A DNA stretch of 54,119 bases from the NCBI RefSeq assembly GCF_000565015.1, contig NZ_JDFF01000020.1, positions 1 through 54,119 of the forward strand, given 5' to 3'. The notes below the pieces were generated by a model. The model saw only the letters and a program-made list of their open reading frames with translations. It had not been told where the DNA came from and did not search any database. Of this stretch, positions 29,169 to 37,405 are shown piece by piece (the first letter of the stretch is position 1; each line of letters starts with the position of its first letter). Source of the DNA: Porphyromonas catoniae ATCC 51270 (GTDB taxonomy: Bacteria; Bacteroidota; Bacteroidia; Bacteroidales; Porphyromonadaceae). The position numbers and the translations under genes are program-made.

Positions 29169-29774
29169 ATGGCTAGGCAAGCAAAGGCACACGCCCCCCT
29201 ACTCCCTACCTTCAGCCAAGAGGGACTCATCGAGTGTGGCTGTGACGAAGCTGGTCGTGGCTGTCTGGCAGGGCCCGTGGTGGCTGCTGCAGTGATTCTC
29301 CCCGAGGGCTTCTCTCATCCCCTACTCAACGACTCCAAGCAGCTGACAGAGCGACAGCGAGAACTTCTACGACCCATTATCGAGCAGGAGGCACTGGCAT
29401 GGGGCGTAGGAAGTGTATCTCCTGAGGAGATCGACCAGATCAATATCCTGCGGGCTTCCTTCCTAGCGATGCACCGAGCTATCGACGACCTCATCCTTCG
29501 CCCCCAGCTCCTACTCATTGATGGTAATCGCTTCACCCCTTACTCGGATATTCCCCACAAGTGTATCGTAGGAGGTGATGGCAAGTATACCAGTATTGCT
29601 GCCGCCTCGGTACTAGCTAAGACCCACCGAGATGCCCTAATGCTTCGCCTAGCCACCGAATACCCCGGCTACGCGCTAGAGGTGCACAAGGGTTACCCAA
29701 CCCCAGCACACAAGGAAGCTATCCGTACGCTTGGCCTTACCCCCATTCACCGCAAGACCTTCACCATTCGCTAG
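29169..29774 (+). CDS. rnhB: ribonuclease HII
   Basis: Cuts RNA in RNA-DNA hybrids and removes misincorporated ribonucleotides. The 201-residue protein has the metal-binding motif [20 protein letters not shown] (about residues 20-39), the second Asp in LLIDGN (about 113-118), and the C-terminal PTPAHKEAI...LGLTPIHR block. It follows sufS by four bases, so co-transcription is likely. A perfect 22-bp stem terminator follows. Confidence 0.96.
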   Translation: MARQAKAHAPLLPTFSQEGLIECGCDEAGRGCLAGPVVAAAVILPEGFSHPLLNDSKQLTERQRELLRPIIEQEALAWGVGSVSPEEIDQINILRASFLAMHRAIDDLILRPQLLLIDGNRFTPYSDIPHKCIVGGDGKYTSIAAASVLAKTHRDALMLRLATEYPGYALEVHKGYPTPAHKEAIRTLGLTPIHRKTFTIR

Positions 29775-29788
29775 GCAGTCCCCTGCCT

Positions 29789-29838
29789 AAATAGCAGTGC
29801 CCCCTATCGACCTCGGTCGATAGGGGGCACTGCTATTT
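29789..29838. terminator. bidirectional terminator, 22-bp perfect stem
   Basis: 29789-29810 is perfectly complementary to 29817-29838 around a six-base loop CCTCGG. It lies between convergent rnhB and the DUF4476 gene, with AAAT/ATTT at the base. It is longer than most terminators. Confidence 0.8.
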
Positions 29839-29865
29839 ATGGATATAGCGTCTAGCTCGGTTAAC

Positions 29866-30873
29866 TCACTCCGTGAGACCTAGGATGCGACGAGCCTTTT
29901 GCTTGGCATCCTGGAAGTCAAAGTACTCGATGAGCTTGTACGTATTGAAGCCATCCCTTATACGAGGGGCTACAGCCTCTAGCACAGGGAGCCTCTCGTT
30001 ATCCCAAGTAAAGAGCTTCAAGAGACGTATGACCTGCTGTACGGTAAACGAGTTGCGCTGCGCTGCATCTCGGATATAATTTATCTTATCCTTATCCCAA
30101 GTCTGCCGCTCCACGGCACGGACGAAGTCCTCGAAGCTCTCCTGCTCCTCCATCTGCCCCATACTGCGTGGGTCATAGTCCCAAGGTATAGGGGGATTAG
30201 CCTCCAGTATCTGCCGTGCTCGTTCCTTGCCAGAGCCGTAACTAAAGAGATCGATTAGGCGGAAGGCATTGTATCCGTCTCTAAGGCGTGGGGTGAGGGC
30301 TTCGAGGATGGTTAGTCGCTGTTCGTCCCATCGGAAGGGAGCGATGAGGCGTGAGGCCTGCTCTACGGTGAAGAGGCTACGCCGAGCAACGGAGCAAATG
30401 AAACCTATACGTTCGTCATCGAAGGGGATACGGCGAACATCCTCCAGAAAAAGCTCAAAGGCACGAGCCTCTTCCTCATATACTCTGGAGTCGATATAGC
30501 CTCGGCCTCTCGTAGCAGGTGGGATATGCCCTTGAGGGGGAATGGCGGGAGGCGTAGTAACAATCACGGGGGACTGGTTGTCCCGATGATCATGGTCCGT
30601 CCTATGGCTATCATACTTCGTCACCCGATCATTAAAAAAGGTCACGCTCACCCGAAGATGTCGGTCAAGCAAGTCCATATAGGAGAAATCCCAAGTCTCG
30701 GAGCCATCCTCCTGCACGCTCTTGTTACGTGGAGCACCCAAGAGAGCTGTCACCTGATCCTTAGTCATGCCTCGCTCGAGCTGGTTGACTGCACTCTGTC
30801 GCTTCCCTACTCCGCCACATGAGGAGAGGAAGGTGAGGACAAGAGCCACGAGGGCTAGAGCATACTTTTTCAT
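29866..30873 (-). CDS. lipoprotein with BamE-like domain and two DUF4476 domains
   Basis: A predicted lipoprotein of unknown function. The leader ends in a lipobox at LSSC (about residue 19). Residues about 30-95 resemble SmpA/OmlA (BamE) folds, with the diagnostic LERGMTKDQVTALLGAP and an ETWDFSY strand. Two DUF4476 helical modules follow, one at about 135-225 (FELFLEDVRRIPFDDERIGF) and one at about 250-335 (FEDFVRAVERQTWDKDKINY). It is transcribed after the shorter paralogue at 30899, with 25 bases between, so this looks like a tandem duplication plus domain duplication. BamE-like domains sit at the outer membrane in other proteins; a role there is inference. Confidence 0.8.
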   Translation of the reverse strand: MKKYALALVALVLTFLSSCGGVGKRQSAVNQLERGMTKDQVTALLGAPRNKSVQEDGSETWDFSYMDLLDRHLRVSVTFFNDRVTKYDSHRTDHDHRDNQSPVIVTTPPAIPPQGHIPPATRGRGYIDSRVYEEEARAFELFLEDVRRIPFDDERIGFICSVARRSLFTVEQASRLIAPFRWDEQRLTILEALTPRLRDGYNAFRLIDLFSYGSGKERARQILEANPPIPWDYDPRSMGQMEEQESFEDFVRAVERQTWDKDKINYIRDAAQRNSFTVQQVIRLLKLFTWDNERLPVLEAVAPRIRDGFNTYKLIEYFDFQDAKQKARRILGLTE

Positions 30874-30898
30874 GAGTAGCTATTGTTATAGGTGGATG

Positions 30899-31567
30899 TT
30901 ATCGAGACAGGCCAAGGATACGCCGTGCCTTATCCTTTGCATCGGAGAAGGTAAAGTATTCGATGAGCTTATAGGCGTTATGCCCATCACGTAGACGGGG
31001 ACCCACGGCCTCGAGCACCTGTAGCTTCTCCTTATCCCATGTAAACTGGTTCAAGAGACGCGCTGCCTGTGCCACAGTGAAGACATTACGGCGAGCAGCA
31101 TCACGGATGAAGAGGATCTTATCCTTGGTAAACGTCTGACGCTCCACCGCCCTTAGGAAGTCTTCGAAGCTCTCGTTCTGCTCGTGCTCGTCATATCGTG
31201 GCTGTGAGGGGTAGTTGGGATAACGGGGATAGCTGGGATACTGGGGATAGCTAGGATCAGAGCGACGACGCTCCCAATCCTCAGAGCTATAGGAATCCGT
31301 ACGTACCACACGATCTTCGTAGAAGGTAACCACGACTACCGAGGTCTCCCCGACAATATTTGTCCGGCGATACTCCCAGTCCTCCGACCCATCAGCTGCT
31401 AGACGGCGATAGGAGGGATTGCCTAGGATGCGTGTCACTTCGCGCTTACTCATACCTCGCTCTATTCGGTTGGTCTCCCCCCGGTTAGTGAGCATGGATA
31501 AATCGCAAGAGGTCAGGCTGAGTCCAAGGACTACAGCACAGATGCTAAGGAATGTCTTCATAACCAT
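30899..31567 (-). CDS. lipoprotein with BamE-like domain and one DUF4476 domain
   Basis: A shorter paralogue of the next gene. The lipobox is LTSC (about residue 20). The BamE-like pattern IERGMSKREVTRILGNPSYR follows, then a Tyr-Pro-rich linker with repeated YP steps (about residues 108-125: YPQYPSYPRYPNYPSQP), and a single DUF4476 module (about 132-222) ending KARRILGL. The linker is encoded by a short repeated GGGATA-like pattern. It probably heads a two-gene transcript. Function is unknown. Confidence 0.8.
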   Translation of the reverse strand: MVMKTFLSICAVVLGLSLTSCDLSMLTNRGETNRIERGMSKREVTRILGNPSYRRLAADGSEDWEYRRTNIVGETSVVVVTFYEDRVVRTDSYSSEDWERRRSDPSYPQYPSYPRYPNYPSQPRYDEHEQNESFEDFLRAVERQTFTKDKILFIRDAARRNVFTVAQAARLLNQFTWDKEKLQVLEAVGPRLRDGHNAYKLIEYFTFSDAKDKARRILGLSR

Positions 31568-31701
31568 ATCCTGATTGAGTAGTGGTGAGATGTAGAGCCA
31601 GAGGCAAATGCACCAATGCGCTACCTCTCTTTGGTGTAAAGTTACAGTTTTTTTCTATTGCTCGTATCGCCGATCTTGAAGCCCTTTCACTATCCCCATA
31701 G

Positions 31702-31787
31702 AGGTATCCCCGTAACCCCATCAATCACCTATGATAGATTAATGCATCCACCTATGATAGGTGGCGACCATCACCTATCATAGGTGA
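31702..31787. repeat. 23-bp-period palindrome array 4 (four units, mixed families)
   Basis: Units start at 31702 (AGGTATCCCCGTAACCC), 31725 (TCACCTATGATAGATTA), 31748 (CCACCTATGATAGGTGG) and 31771 (TCACCTATCATAGGTGA), each 23 bases apart. The first belongs to the family of array 1; the last has an inverted core (CAT for GAT), so 31748 and 31771 can form a hairpin. The gene-free stretch 31568-32254 otherwise holds only the tRNA-Gly promoter. Confidence 0.8.
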
Positions 31788-32174
31788 TTTCTCTAGTACC
31801 GAAGAAAACCATATAGAGGAATCGGTAGAGAGCCTTCAGAGGGGCAATTGAATAGCGTTTATAGATCGAGCGTAAATAGCCCTGACATAAACCCATCGCC
31901 CCATTCTCTCTAGCCCCCTTCATCCCCTAGAGCATCCAAGTAGACGTACCACCTACCCTACCCTTCAGCACCGCCTACTATCACAAGAGACTTATCACTC
32001 ACTCCTCTCTGCTTCTCGCCCCTACTTTCCCCTCCTGGGTGTTGCCCAATCCCCCATCTACTCGCTTGAGCTATCCCAAGCATTCCTCCCCAACTTCACA
32101 CCTCTATCTGCCTTGGACTAGAGGATAACCCTCCCTTCGGATTCCCCCACCTTTCAAAAGAATTTTCGGAAGTA

Positions 32175-32206
32175 TTTGGTCAGATAAAAAACTTGCGCTA
32201 CCTTTG
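32175..32206 (+). promoter_or_regulatory. promoter for tRNA-Gly
   Basis: TTTG at 32175-32178 and TACCTTTG at 32199-32206 with a 20-base gap, a good match to the Bacteroidota consensus, 48 bases upstream of the tRNA. Confidence 0.7.
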
Positions 32207-32254
32207 CAGAGCAAAAGGGAAAGGCAAACCACCCTCCAGCAAGACTTACATTAG

Positions 32255-32330
32255 GCGGAAGTAGCTCAGTTGGTAGAGCATAACCTTGCCAAGGTTAGGG
32301 TCGCGGGTTCGAGTCCCGTCTTCCGCTCCA
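32255..32330 (+). tRNA. tRNA-Gly (GCC)
   Basis: A 76-base cloverleaf. Acceptor GCGGAAG pairs with CTTCCGC; the anticodon stem TAACC/GGTTA frames TTGCCAA (anticodon GCC), and the T loop is TTCGAGT. The CCA end is encoded. It lies between the DUF4476 genes and topB. Confidence 0.95.
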
Positions 32331-32466
32331 GTAAAGGTTTCCATAGTTTTGATGTGTATTTGTTTGATGAGGCATTCTGAGATTCACCTATTAGAATCTT
32401 AGGATGTTTCCTCTTTTATACCCCTTCCCTTTACCCACCTTCACCCCACAAACCTTCGATTTGCTG

Positions 32467-32474
32467 TATCTTTG
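32467..32474 (+). promoter_or_regulatory. -7 box for topB
   Basis: TATCTTTG. A start site about seven bases downstream would fall at or near 32481, the ATG of a 12-codon ORF that leads into topB. No clear -33 TTTG. Confidence 0.5.
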
Positions 32475-32480
32475 CCTGCG

Positions 32481-32519
32481 ATGAACAGGTACTCACCCCT
32501 CATATATCGACTACTTTGA
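32481..32519 (+). CDS. possible 12-codon leader ORF overlapping topB start
   Basis: ATG at 32481 opens MNRYSPLIYRLL and ends in a TGA at 32517-32519. That stop overlaps the TTG start of topB (32516-32518) in a TTGA arrangement. The promoter box predicts transcription starting at or next to this ATG. Translation is not shown; it could be chance, but the overlap would allow coupling to the weak TTG start. Confidence 0.35.
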   Translation: MNRYSPLIYRLL

Positions 32520-34570
32520 TCGTCTGTATCGCGGAGAAGCCAAGTGTGGCAAGAGACATAGCATCCATCCTCGGGGCTACCCAACGAAAGGTAGACCAGG
32601 GCATCGGCTATATCGAGGGTAATGGGTATGCCGTCACCTGGACCTTCGGTCACCTCTGTACCCTCAAGGAGCCTCACGACTATCGACTTGAGTGGAAGGC
32701 ATGGAGCCTCTCCTCTCTCCCTATGATCCCCGATCGCTTCGGTATCAAGGCCATCGAGATAGAGCACTACCAGCGACAGCTCGCCGTCATAGAGCGGCTC
32801 GTCTCAGAGGCAGAGCTAGTCATCAACTGCGGCGATGCTGGGCAAGAGGGCGAACTCATCCAGCGATGGGTACTGCAGAAGGCAGGCTGTCGTGTCCCCA
32901 TCAAACGCCTCTGGATCTCCTCCCTTACTGACGAGGCCATCCGTGAGGGTTTTGAGCATCTTCGGGACGAGCAAGACTACCAATCCCTCTACGAGGCTGG
33001 GCTAGCCCGCGCCATCGGAGACTGGCTGCTTGGTATGAATGCTACCCGACTCTACACCCTGCGCTACGGGCAGAGGGAGCGCAAGCAACCCCTCTCCATC
33101 GGTCGGGTACAAACCCCTACCCTCGCCCTCATTGTAGAGCGTCAGCAGGCCATCGAGCAGTTCAAGCCTGAGACCTATTGGGAGTTGAAAACCTCCTATC
33201 GTGACGTTGTCTTCAGCGCAGACAAGGGCAAGTACACTGACCACCAGAAGGCCCAGCAAGCCCTCACCTCCATACTCGGCAAGCCCTTCGAGATTACCTG
33301 CATAAAGAAGAAGGACGGCAAGGAACTCCCTCCCCGACTCTTCGACTTAACGAGCCTACAAGTAGCGTGTAATAAGAAGTTCGGGATGAGCGCAGAGGAG
33401 ACCCTAGCTACGATACAAAGTCTCTACGAGAAGAAGCTCACCACCTATCCACGTGTTGATACAACCTACCTCAGCGAAGACCTCTATCCCAAGGTCAAGA
33501 GCATCCTGAGCGACCTAGTTACACCCTATCCTACCCTCGTCCCACCCCTACTGAATGGTGGCACCATTCGCAAGAGTAAGAAGGTCTTTGACAACACCAA
33601 AGTCACTGACCACCATGCCATTATACCTACGGGTATACGTGCCTCGGGACTTGCCGAGAGAGAGGCTCAGGTCTATGACCTCATCGTACGGCACTTCATC
33701 GCCTCGTTTTACCCAGATTGTAAGGTAAGCACCACCAGCGTGGAGGGACGAGTAGAGCGTGTTACCTTCAAGGTATCAGGCAAGGAAATCCTTGAGCCCG
33801 GCTGGCGTATCGTCTTCTCAGGTGAGGCAGAGATACCCGATGAGAACAAGAGCGAAGGAGACAAAGACACCTCCGAGACCAACGAGGCGATCCTCCCGAA
33901 CTTCACCCTCGGAGAGCAGGGCGACCACACCCCCGAAATCAAGGAAAAGCAGACCCAACCACCCAAGTATTATACCGAGGCTACCCTCCTAAGAGCGATG
34001 GAGACTGCTGGGAAATTCGTCGAGGATGAAGAGCTGAGAGAGGCAATGAAGGAGAATGGTATCGGTCGCCCCTCCACACGGGCAAACATCATCGAGACAC
34101 TCTTCAAACGTGGCTATATTGAGAAGGTCAAGCGCAGTCAAATCCACGCCACAGAGACAGGCAAACAACTGATATCACTTATCAACTACGAGCTCCTAAA
34201 AAGCGCCTCACTTACCGGGCAATGGGAGTATAAGCTTCGCCAGATAGAGCGTAAGGAGCTACCGACGCAAACCTTCATCAACGAACTCAAAGACCTACTC
34301 GTACAGCTCACGCATTCCGTCCTCACAGCACCCTCTACTCCTGCATCTCCTTCCCCCAGTCTTTCCACAGGCATTACCTGCCCATACTGCCAGAGGGGTA
34401 CCCTACTACGTGGTCGTACCGCCTACGGCTGCTCGGACTATCAAGCAGGGTGTACCTACCGCATCCCCTTCGAGGAATGTCCCGCAGATGCTACGGCAGA
34501 GGAGCTCCAAACCTACCTCCATAAACAACGAACTGCATCCCTCACTCCCTCACCAATCGATAACGTATAA
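32516..34570 (+). CDS. topB: DNA topoisomerase III
   Basis: A type IA topoisomerase that decatenates DNA and works with RecQ-like helicases. The 684-residue protein begins IVCIAEKPSVARDIA, the toprim start of the family. The acidic toprim motif GDAGQEGELI is at about 105-114, the active-site Tyr311 in TYPRVDT, and the C-terminal zinc-finger-like block has CPYCQRGTLL. The start codon is TTG at 32516; this gives the conserved N-terminus, and the ATG upstream is in another frame. rbfA begins one base after the stop, so the genes are tightly linked. Confidence 0.94.
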   Translation: MIVCIAEKPSVARDIASILGATQRKVDQGIGYIEGNGYAVTWTFGHLCTLKEPHDYRLEWKAWSLSSLPMIPDRFGIKAIEIEHYQRQLAVIERLVSEAELVINCGDAGQEGELIQRWVLQKAGCRVPIKRLWISSLTDEAIREGFEHLRDEQDYQSLYEAGLARAIGDWLLGMNATRLYTLRYGQRERKQPLSIGRVQTPTLALIVERQQAIEQFKPETYWELKTSYRDVVFSADKGKYTDHQKAQQALTSILGKPFEITCIKKKDGKELPPRLFDLTSLQVACNKKFGMSAEETLATIQSLYEKKLTTYPRVDTTYLSEDLYPKVKSILSDLVTPYPTLVPPLLNGGTIRKSKKVFDNTKVTDHHAIIPTGIRASGLAEREAQVYDLIVRHFIASFYPDCKVSTTSVEGRVERVTFKVSGKEILEPGWRIVFSGEAEIPDENKSEGDKDTSETNEAILPNFTLGEQGDHTPEIKEKQTQPPKYYTEATLLRAMETAGKFVEDEELREAMKENGIGRPSTRANIIETLFKRGYIEKVKRSQIHATETGKQLISLINYELLKSASLTGQWEYKLRQIERKELPTQTFINELKDLLVQLTHSVLTAPSTPASPSPSLSTGITCPYCQRGTLLRGRTAYGCSDYQAGCTYRIPFEECPADATAEELQTYLHKQRTASLTPSPIDNV

Positions 34571-34571
34571 A

Positions 34572-34913
34572 ATGGACAATACTAGAATGAGCCGTATCAA
34601 TCGGCTTATCCAGAAAGAGATCAGCGACCTCTTCCGCCAGCAGACCCAGAGCCTACCTGGTACACTCATCACCGTTACCTCGGTAACCGTAAGCCCTGAC
34701 CTCGGCATCGCCCGTGTACGTCTGAGCATCTTCCCCTCTGAGAAAGCGGAGGAACTGCTTGCCTCGATACGAGCCAATACCAAGGCAATCCGCTATGATC
34801 TTGGGGGAAGGGTAGGCAAGCAACTGCGTAAGCTCCCCGAGCTGACCTTCTTCATCGATGACTCATTGGATTATCTGGAGCGCATAGACAGCCTCCTTGG
34901 TCTCAAAGAGTAA
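34572..34913 (+). CDS. rbfA: ribosome-binding factor A
   Basis: RbfA helps mature the 16S rRNA 5' end of the 30S subunit. The 113-residue protein starts at the ATG at 34572 (MDNTRMSRINRLIQKEISDL), one base after the topB stop; a longer frame read upstream lies inside topB and is not used. The KH-like fold shows VTSVTVSPDLGIARVRLSIF and the ending DDSLDYLERIDSLL. It sits between topB and an ABC permease in what looks like one transcript. Confidence 0.93.
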   Translation: MDNTRMSRINRLIQKEISDLFRQQTQSLPGTLITVTSVTVSPDLGIARVRLSIFPSEKAEELLASIRANTKAIRYDLGGRVGKQLRKLPELTFFIDDSLDYLERIDSLLGLKE

Positions 34914-34933
34914 TATCCTAGCCCCTTCCCCTC

Positions 34934-36169
34934 GTGCTCAGCTTCCGACTTGCCCTACGCTACCTCTTCAGTAAGACACGGCTCCACGCCGTCAATTACG
35001 TCACAGCCGTCTCCGCCCTTGCCCTTGCGGTGGTCTCGATGGCTCTGGTATGCGTCCTCTCTGTCTACAACGGCTACGTAGAGCTGATCCTAGAGGGAAC
35101 GGAGCAGACCGATGCAGAGATCCTACTTCGCCCCAGCGAGGGGACAATCCTTGATCTAGCGAAGCTACCTCAGCTGGAGCCTAGCCTAAAGTCTGCAGGC
35201 GTAGCGAGCTACACCCTCCTCCTAGAGAGCAAGGGACTCCTGCGTGCTCATGACCAACAGTGGGTCGTGGATGTACTGGGCATTGACCACCATTTCTCCA
35301 AGGTCTTTGCCATGGCCGATAGCATTGCCTCTGGGAAGGTACTGACGGAAGCAGAAACAGGTCTGCTTAGCGATGGAGACACCATCCCTGTCAATATCGG
35401 GGCAGGCATTAACCTCTCTCTTGCCTCTAGCCACCGCTCTAGCCCTGCGCCTGATACGGAGCTACTCTTCCCTCGTCGCCTTGGGTTCATCAATCCTCTA
35501 GCTCCCAGTAGCGCCTTCACCTCTCTCTCGGTGCAGGTCGTAGGGCAATATGCCTCGCTGAGCCTCGAGACTGACCATACCCTTTATTTGCCTCTACCTG
35601 CCCTTCGCTCGGCGCTAGACTACAGTCCCAACGAAGTCTCTGCCATCGGCCTTCGCTTCCCCTCGGGGACAAACCTAAGCTCGATACAGGCCAAGCTCGC
35701 CAAAGACCTCGGGGCAAGCATCCGTGTGCTTAGCCGTGAAGAGCAACACCCCGACCTGTCTTACCTCATCCGGATGGAGAAGGTGATGACCTACCTGATT
35801 TTACTTTTCATTCTCCTGCTTGCCGCCTTCAACGTCGCTAGCTCGCTGACAATGCTCCTGCTAGAGAAACAAGAGGACACGCGTATACTCACCTCGCTCG
35901 GAGCAAAGCCCTCTATGGTGGGGGCTATCTTCCGCCGTGTAGGCTTCTTGATCTCAGTCCTTGGCTCAGCCTCAGGGTTGGTGCTGGGGCTCATCGTCTG
36001 CGTGCTCCAGCAGAAGTTCGGGCTCATCACCGCAGGCGTCGGGCTTAGCCTTCAACCCCTCCCCATAGCCATCCATTGGGATGACCTCCTCTTAACCTTT
36101 CTCACCGTCACACTGATCTCTTACCTCATCTCGCTCTACCCCACTCGGCTCTTCCTGCGCCGACGCTAA
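34934..36169 (+). CDS. LolC/LolE-like FtsX-family ABC permease
   Basis: A membrane subunit of an ABC transporter of the FtsX/MacB type, in pattern like LolC/LolE, which lift lipoproteins off the inner membrane. One membrane segment lies near the N-terminus (about residues 20-45), a long periplasmic domain follows, and three segments lie near the C-terminus (about 280-400). The motif ILTSLGAKPSMVGAIF before the third segment is typical. No ATPase gene is adjacent, so its partner must be elsewhere. The start is GTG at 34934, 20 bases after rbfA. The 411-residue length fits LolC/E. Confidence 0.85.
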   Translation: MLSFRLALRYLFSKTRLHAVNYVTAVSALALAVVSMALVCVLSVYNGYVELILEGTEQTDAEILLRPSEGTILDLAKLPQLEPSLKSAGVASYTLLLESKGLLRAHDQQWVVDVLGIDHHFSKVFAMADSIASGKVLTEAETGLLSDGDTIPVNIGAGINLSLASSHRSSPAPDTELLFPRRLGFINPLAPSSAFTSLSVQVVGQYASLSLETDHTLYLPLPALRSALDYSPNEVSAIGLRFPSGTNLSSIQAKLAKDLGASIRVLSREEQHPDLSYLIRMEKVMTYLILLFILLLAAFNVASSLTMLLLEKQEDTRILTSLGAKPSMVGAIFRRVGFLISVLGSASGLVLGLIVCVLQQKFGLITAGVGLSLQPLPIAIHWDDLLLTFLTVTLISYLISLYPTRLFLRRR

Positions 36170-36356
36170 AGGCACAAAGGCTCTCACCCCAAAAGGGAAC
36201 CTTCCCAAAGCAGACGAAAGTAGGATCCTCGAGGGAAAAGCCGAGCTCTCGCTAGAGAAAGAAGAGTTATCTACCCGAGGTAAGCATACTCCCTCCCAAG
36301 TAGATATGGCGCTATAAGTCGTAGAGAGAAAGAGAAACCACAGACATATTTCACAG

Positions 36357-36392
36357 CAAAAAGCCCACACCTTGCTTGAGGTGTGGGCTTTT
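36357..36392. terminator. bidirectional terminator
   Basis: A 12-bp stem AAAGCCCACACC/GGTGTGGGCTTT around an eight-base loop, with A and T runs on the two sides. It serves the permease gene (plus) and the small gene ending at 36417 (minus). Confidence 0.85.
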
Positions 36393-36416
36393 CATTTCTT
36401 GTCTTAAAAAGAAGGA

Positions 36417-36608
36417 CTAAGGCTTGGTGGGCTTGCTATTCTTACTAAGGAAAAACAGTAGCCCCAGCAGGTTCACCAGCCCTAGGCCAGCTCCCATGCC
36501 AACGATCATGCGCTGCGCCTCGTTCAGGAAGGGTAACGACACTACTGCCGCCACGACAACGAGTACCATCAGCACCAAGATTACCTTCTTGATTACCTTT
36601 ATATTCAT
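36417..36608 (-). CDS. small membrane protein, unknown
   Basis: A 63-residue protein with two hydrophobic segments (about residues 5-26 and 34-54) and a basic, Pro-Thr-Lys ending (SKNSKPTKP). The start at 36608 (MNIKVIKKVILVLM) is chosen because the upstream extension has no membrane character. A TACCTTTG box is 71 bases upstream. I recognise no family. It is a plausible small inner-membrane protein. Confidence 0.6.
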   Translation of the reverse strand: MNIKVIKKVILVLMVLVVVAAVVSLPFLNEAQRMIVGMGAGLGLVNLLGLLFFLSKNSKPTKP

Positions 36609-36678
36609 CTCTTCTTGCGTTTGTCTTTGGGTACAGAGCGAGCCAAACTTCCTCTGCATTCGGAGGCTCACCCTTGGG

Positions 36679-36686
36679 CAAAGGTA
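36679..36686 (-). promoter_or_regulatory. -7 box for the small membrane protein
   Basis: TACCTTTG on the minus strand, 71 bases upstream of the ATG at 36608. Confidence 0.4.
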
Positions 36687-36874
36687 CGGAATTTCCTCTC
36701 GTAAAAGACCGAGCAATATCTGGTGCTCATAGAGGCGTACATCCCATGTCCCTAGAAGTAGCACCCCGAGACCCTAGGAGTAAAGAGCCAAAAGCTACAA
36801 CGACACACCTTCCCCACACGATGAATATCCCCTTACCTTAGTCCTCTCTGAAAATTAGAGTATCACCTGCATGG

Positions 36875-36960
36875 AGTTTCTCTCGCAACCTCATCCACCA
36901 CCTATGATAGGTGGCGACCATCACCTATGATAGGTCTACATCGTCACCTATCATAGGTGA
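36875..36960. repeat. 23-bp-period palindrome array 5 (three clear units plus one degenerate)
   Basis: Clear units start at 36898 (CCACCTATGATAGGTGG), 36921 (TCACCTATGATAGGTCT) and 36944 (TCACCTATCATAGGTGA), 23 bases apart; the last has an inverted core. A degenerate unit AGTTTCTCTCGCAACCT starts at 36875, in register, and resembles the array 1 family. The order matches array 4. The gene-free stretch 36609-37211 otherwise holds only promoter boxes. Confidence 0.78.
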
Positions 36961-37148
36961 TTCTATGAGTTCCCTCACAAGTGGTACAGAGGTACTTATT
37001 CAGCTCGTACACCCCTTGACTAAGAGCCTATCCCTCGCCTTCAGTCTACAACTGATGAGGTAGGCTAAGCTGGGGGCAAGCGAAAAGCAAAGGGGGCTAG
37101 AGGTGGAGGCTAAGGCATACAGACCTGAGATAGGCGGCAAGGAGGTGT

Positions 37149-37179
37149 TTTGTTATCTAAAAAAGTCTTCCTATCTTTG
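37149..37179 (+). promoter_or_regulatory. promoter for tRNA-His
   Basis: TTTG at 37149-37152 and TATCTTTG at 37172-37179 with a 19-base gap, 32 bases before the tRNA. Confidence 0.7.
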
Positions 37180-37211
37180 CACTGCTTCTGACGGAAACGT
37201 CTAGGCAACAT

Positions 37212-37286
37212 GGTGGTTGTAGCTCAGTTGGTTAGAGCACTGGATTGTGGTTCCAGGTGTCGTGGGTTCGAATCCCATCTTCCACC
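37212..37286 (+). tRNA. tRNA-His (GTG)
   Basis: Anticodon stem CTGGA/TCCAG frames TTGTGGT (anticodon GTG), the D arm is GCTC-AGTTGGTTA-GAGC, and the T loop is TTCGAAT. A G precedes position 1 (G-1), opposite C73, the histidine identity pair. Acceptor GTGGTTG against CTTCCAC leaves two adjacent T-T mismatches at pairs 5-68 and 6-67. A full CCA is not encoded in the usual place. Confidence 0.9.
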
Positions 37287-37405
37287 CAAGGAAGCAGGCT
37301 GACTTGCTTCAGAGAAGACTTAAATAAAAGATGAGGGTAATGGGCGTTTGATCATAAGATTGGATGCCCTTTGCTTATCCTATCTACCCCACAAAGACAG
37401 ACACA

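Noticed and set aside
32255-32330. Integration site for a mobile element at tRNA-Gly
   Set aside because: No integrase, direct repeat or foreign genes occur next to the tRNA; topB and the DUF4476 genes flank it normally.
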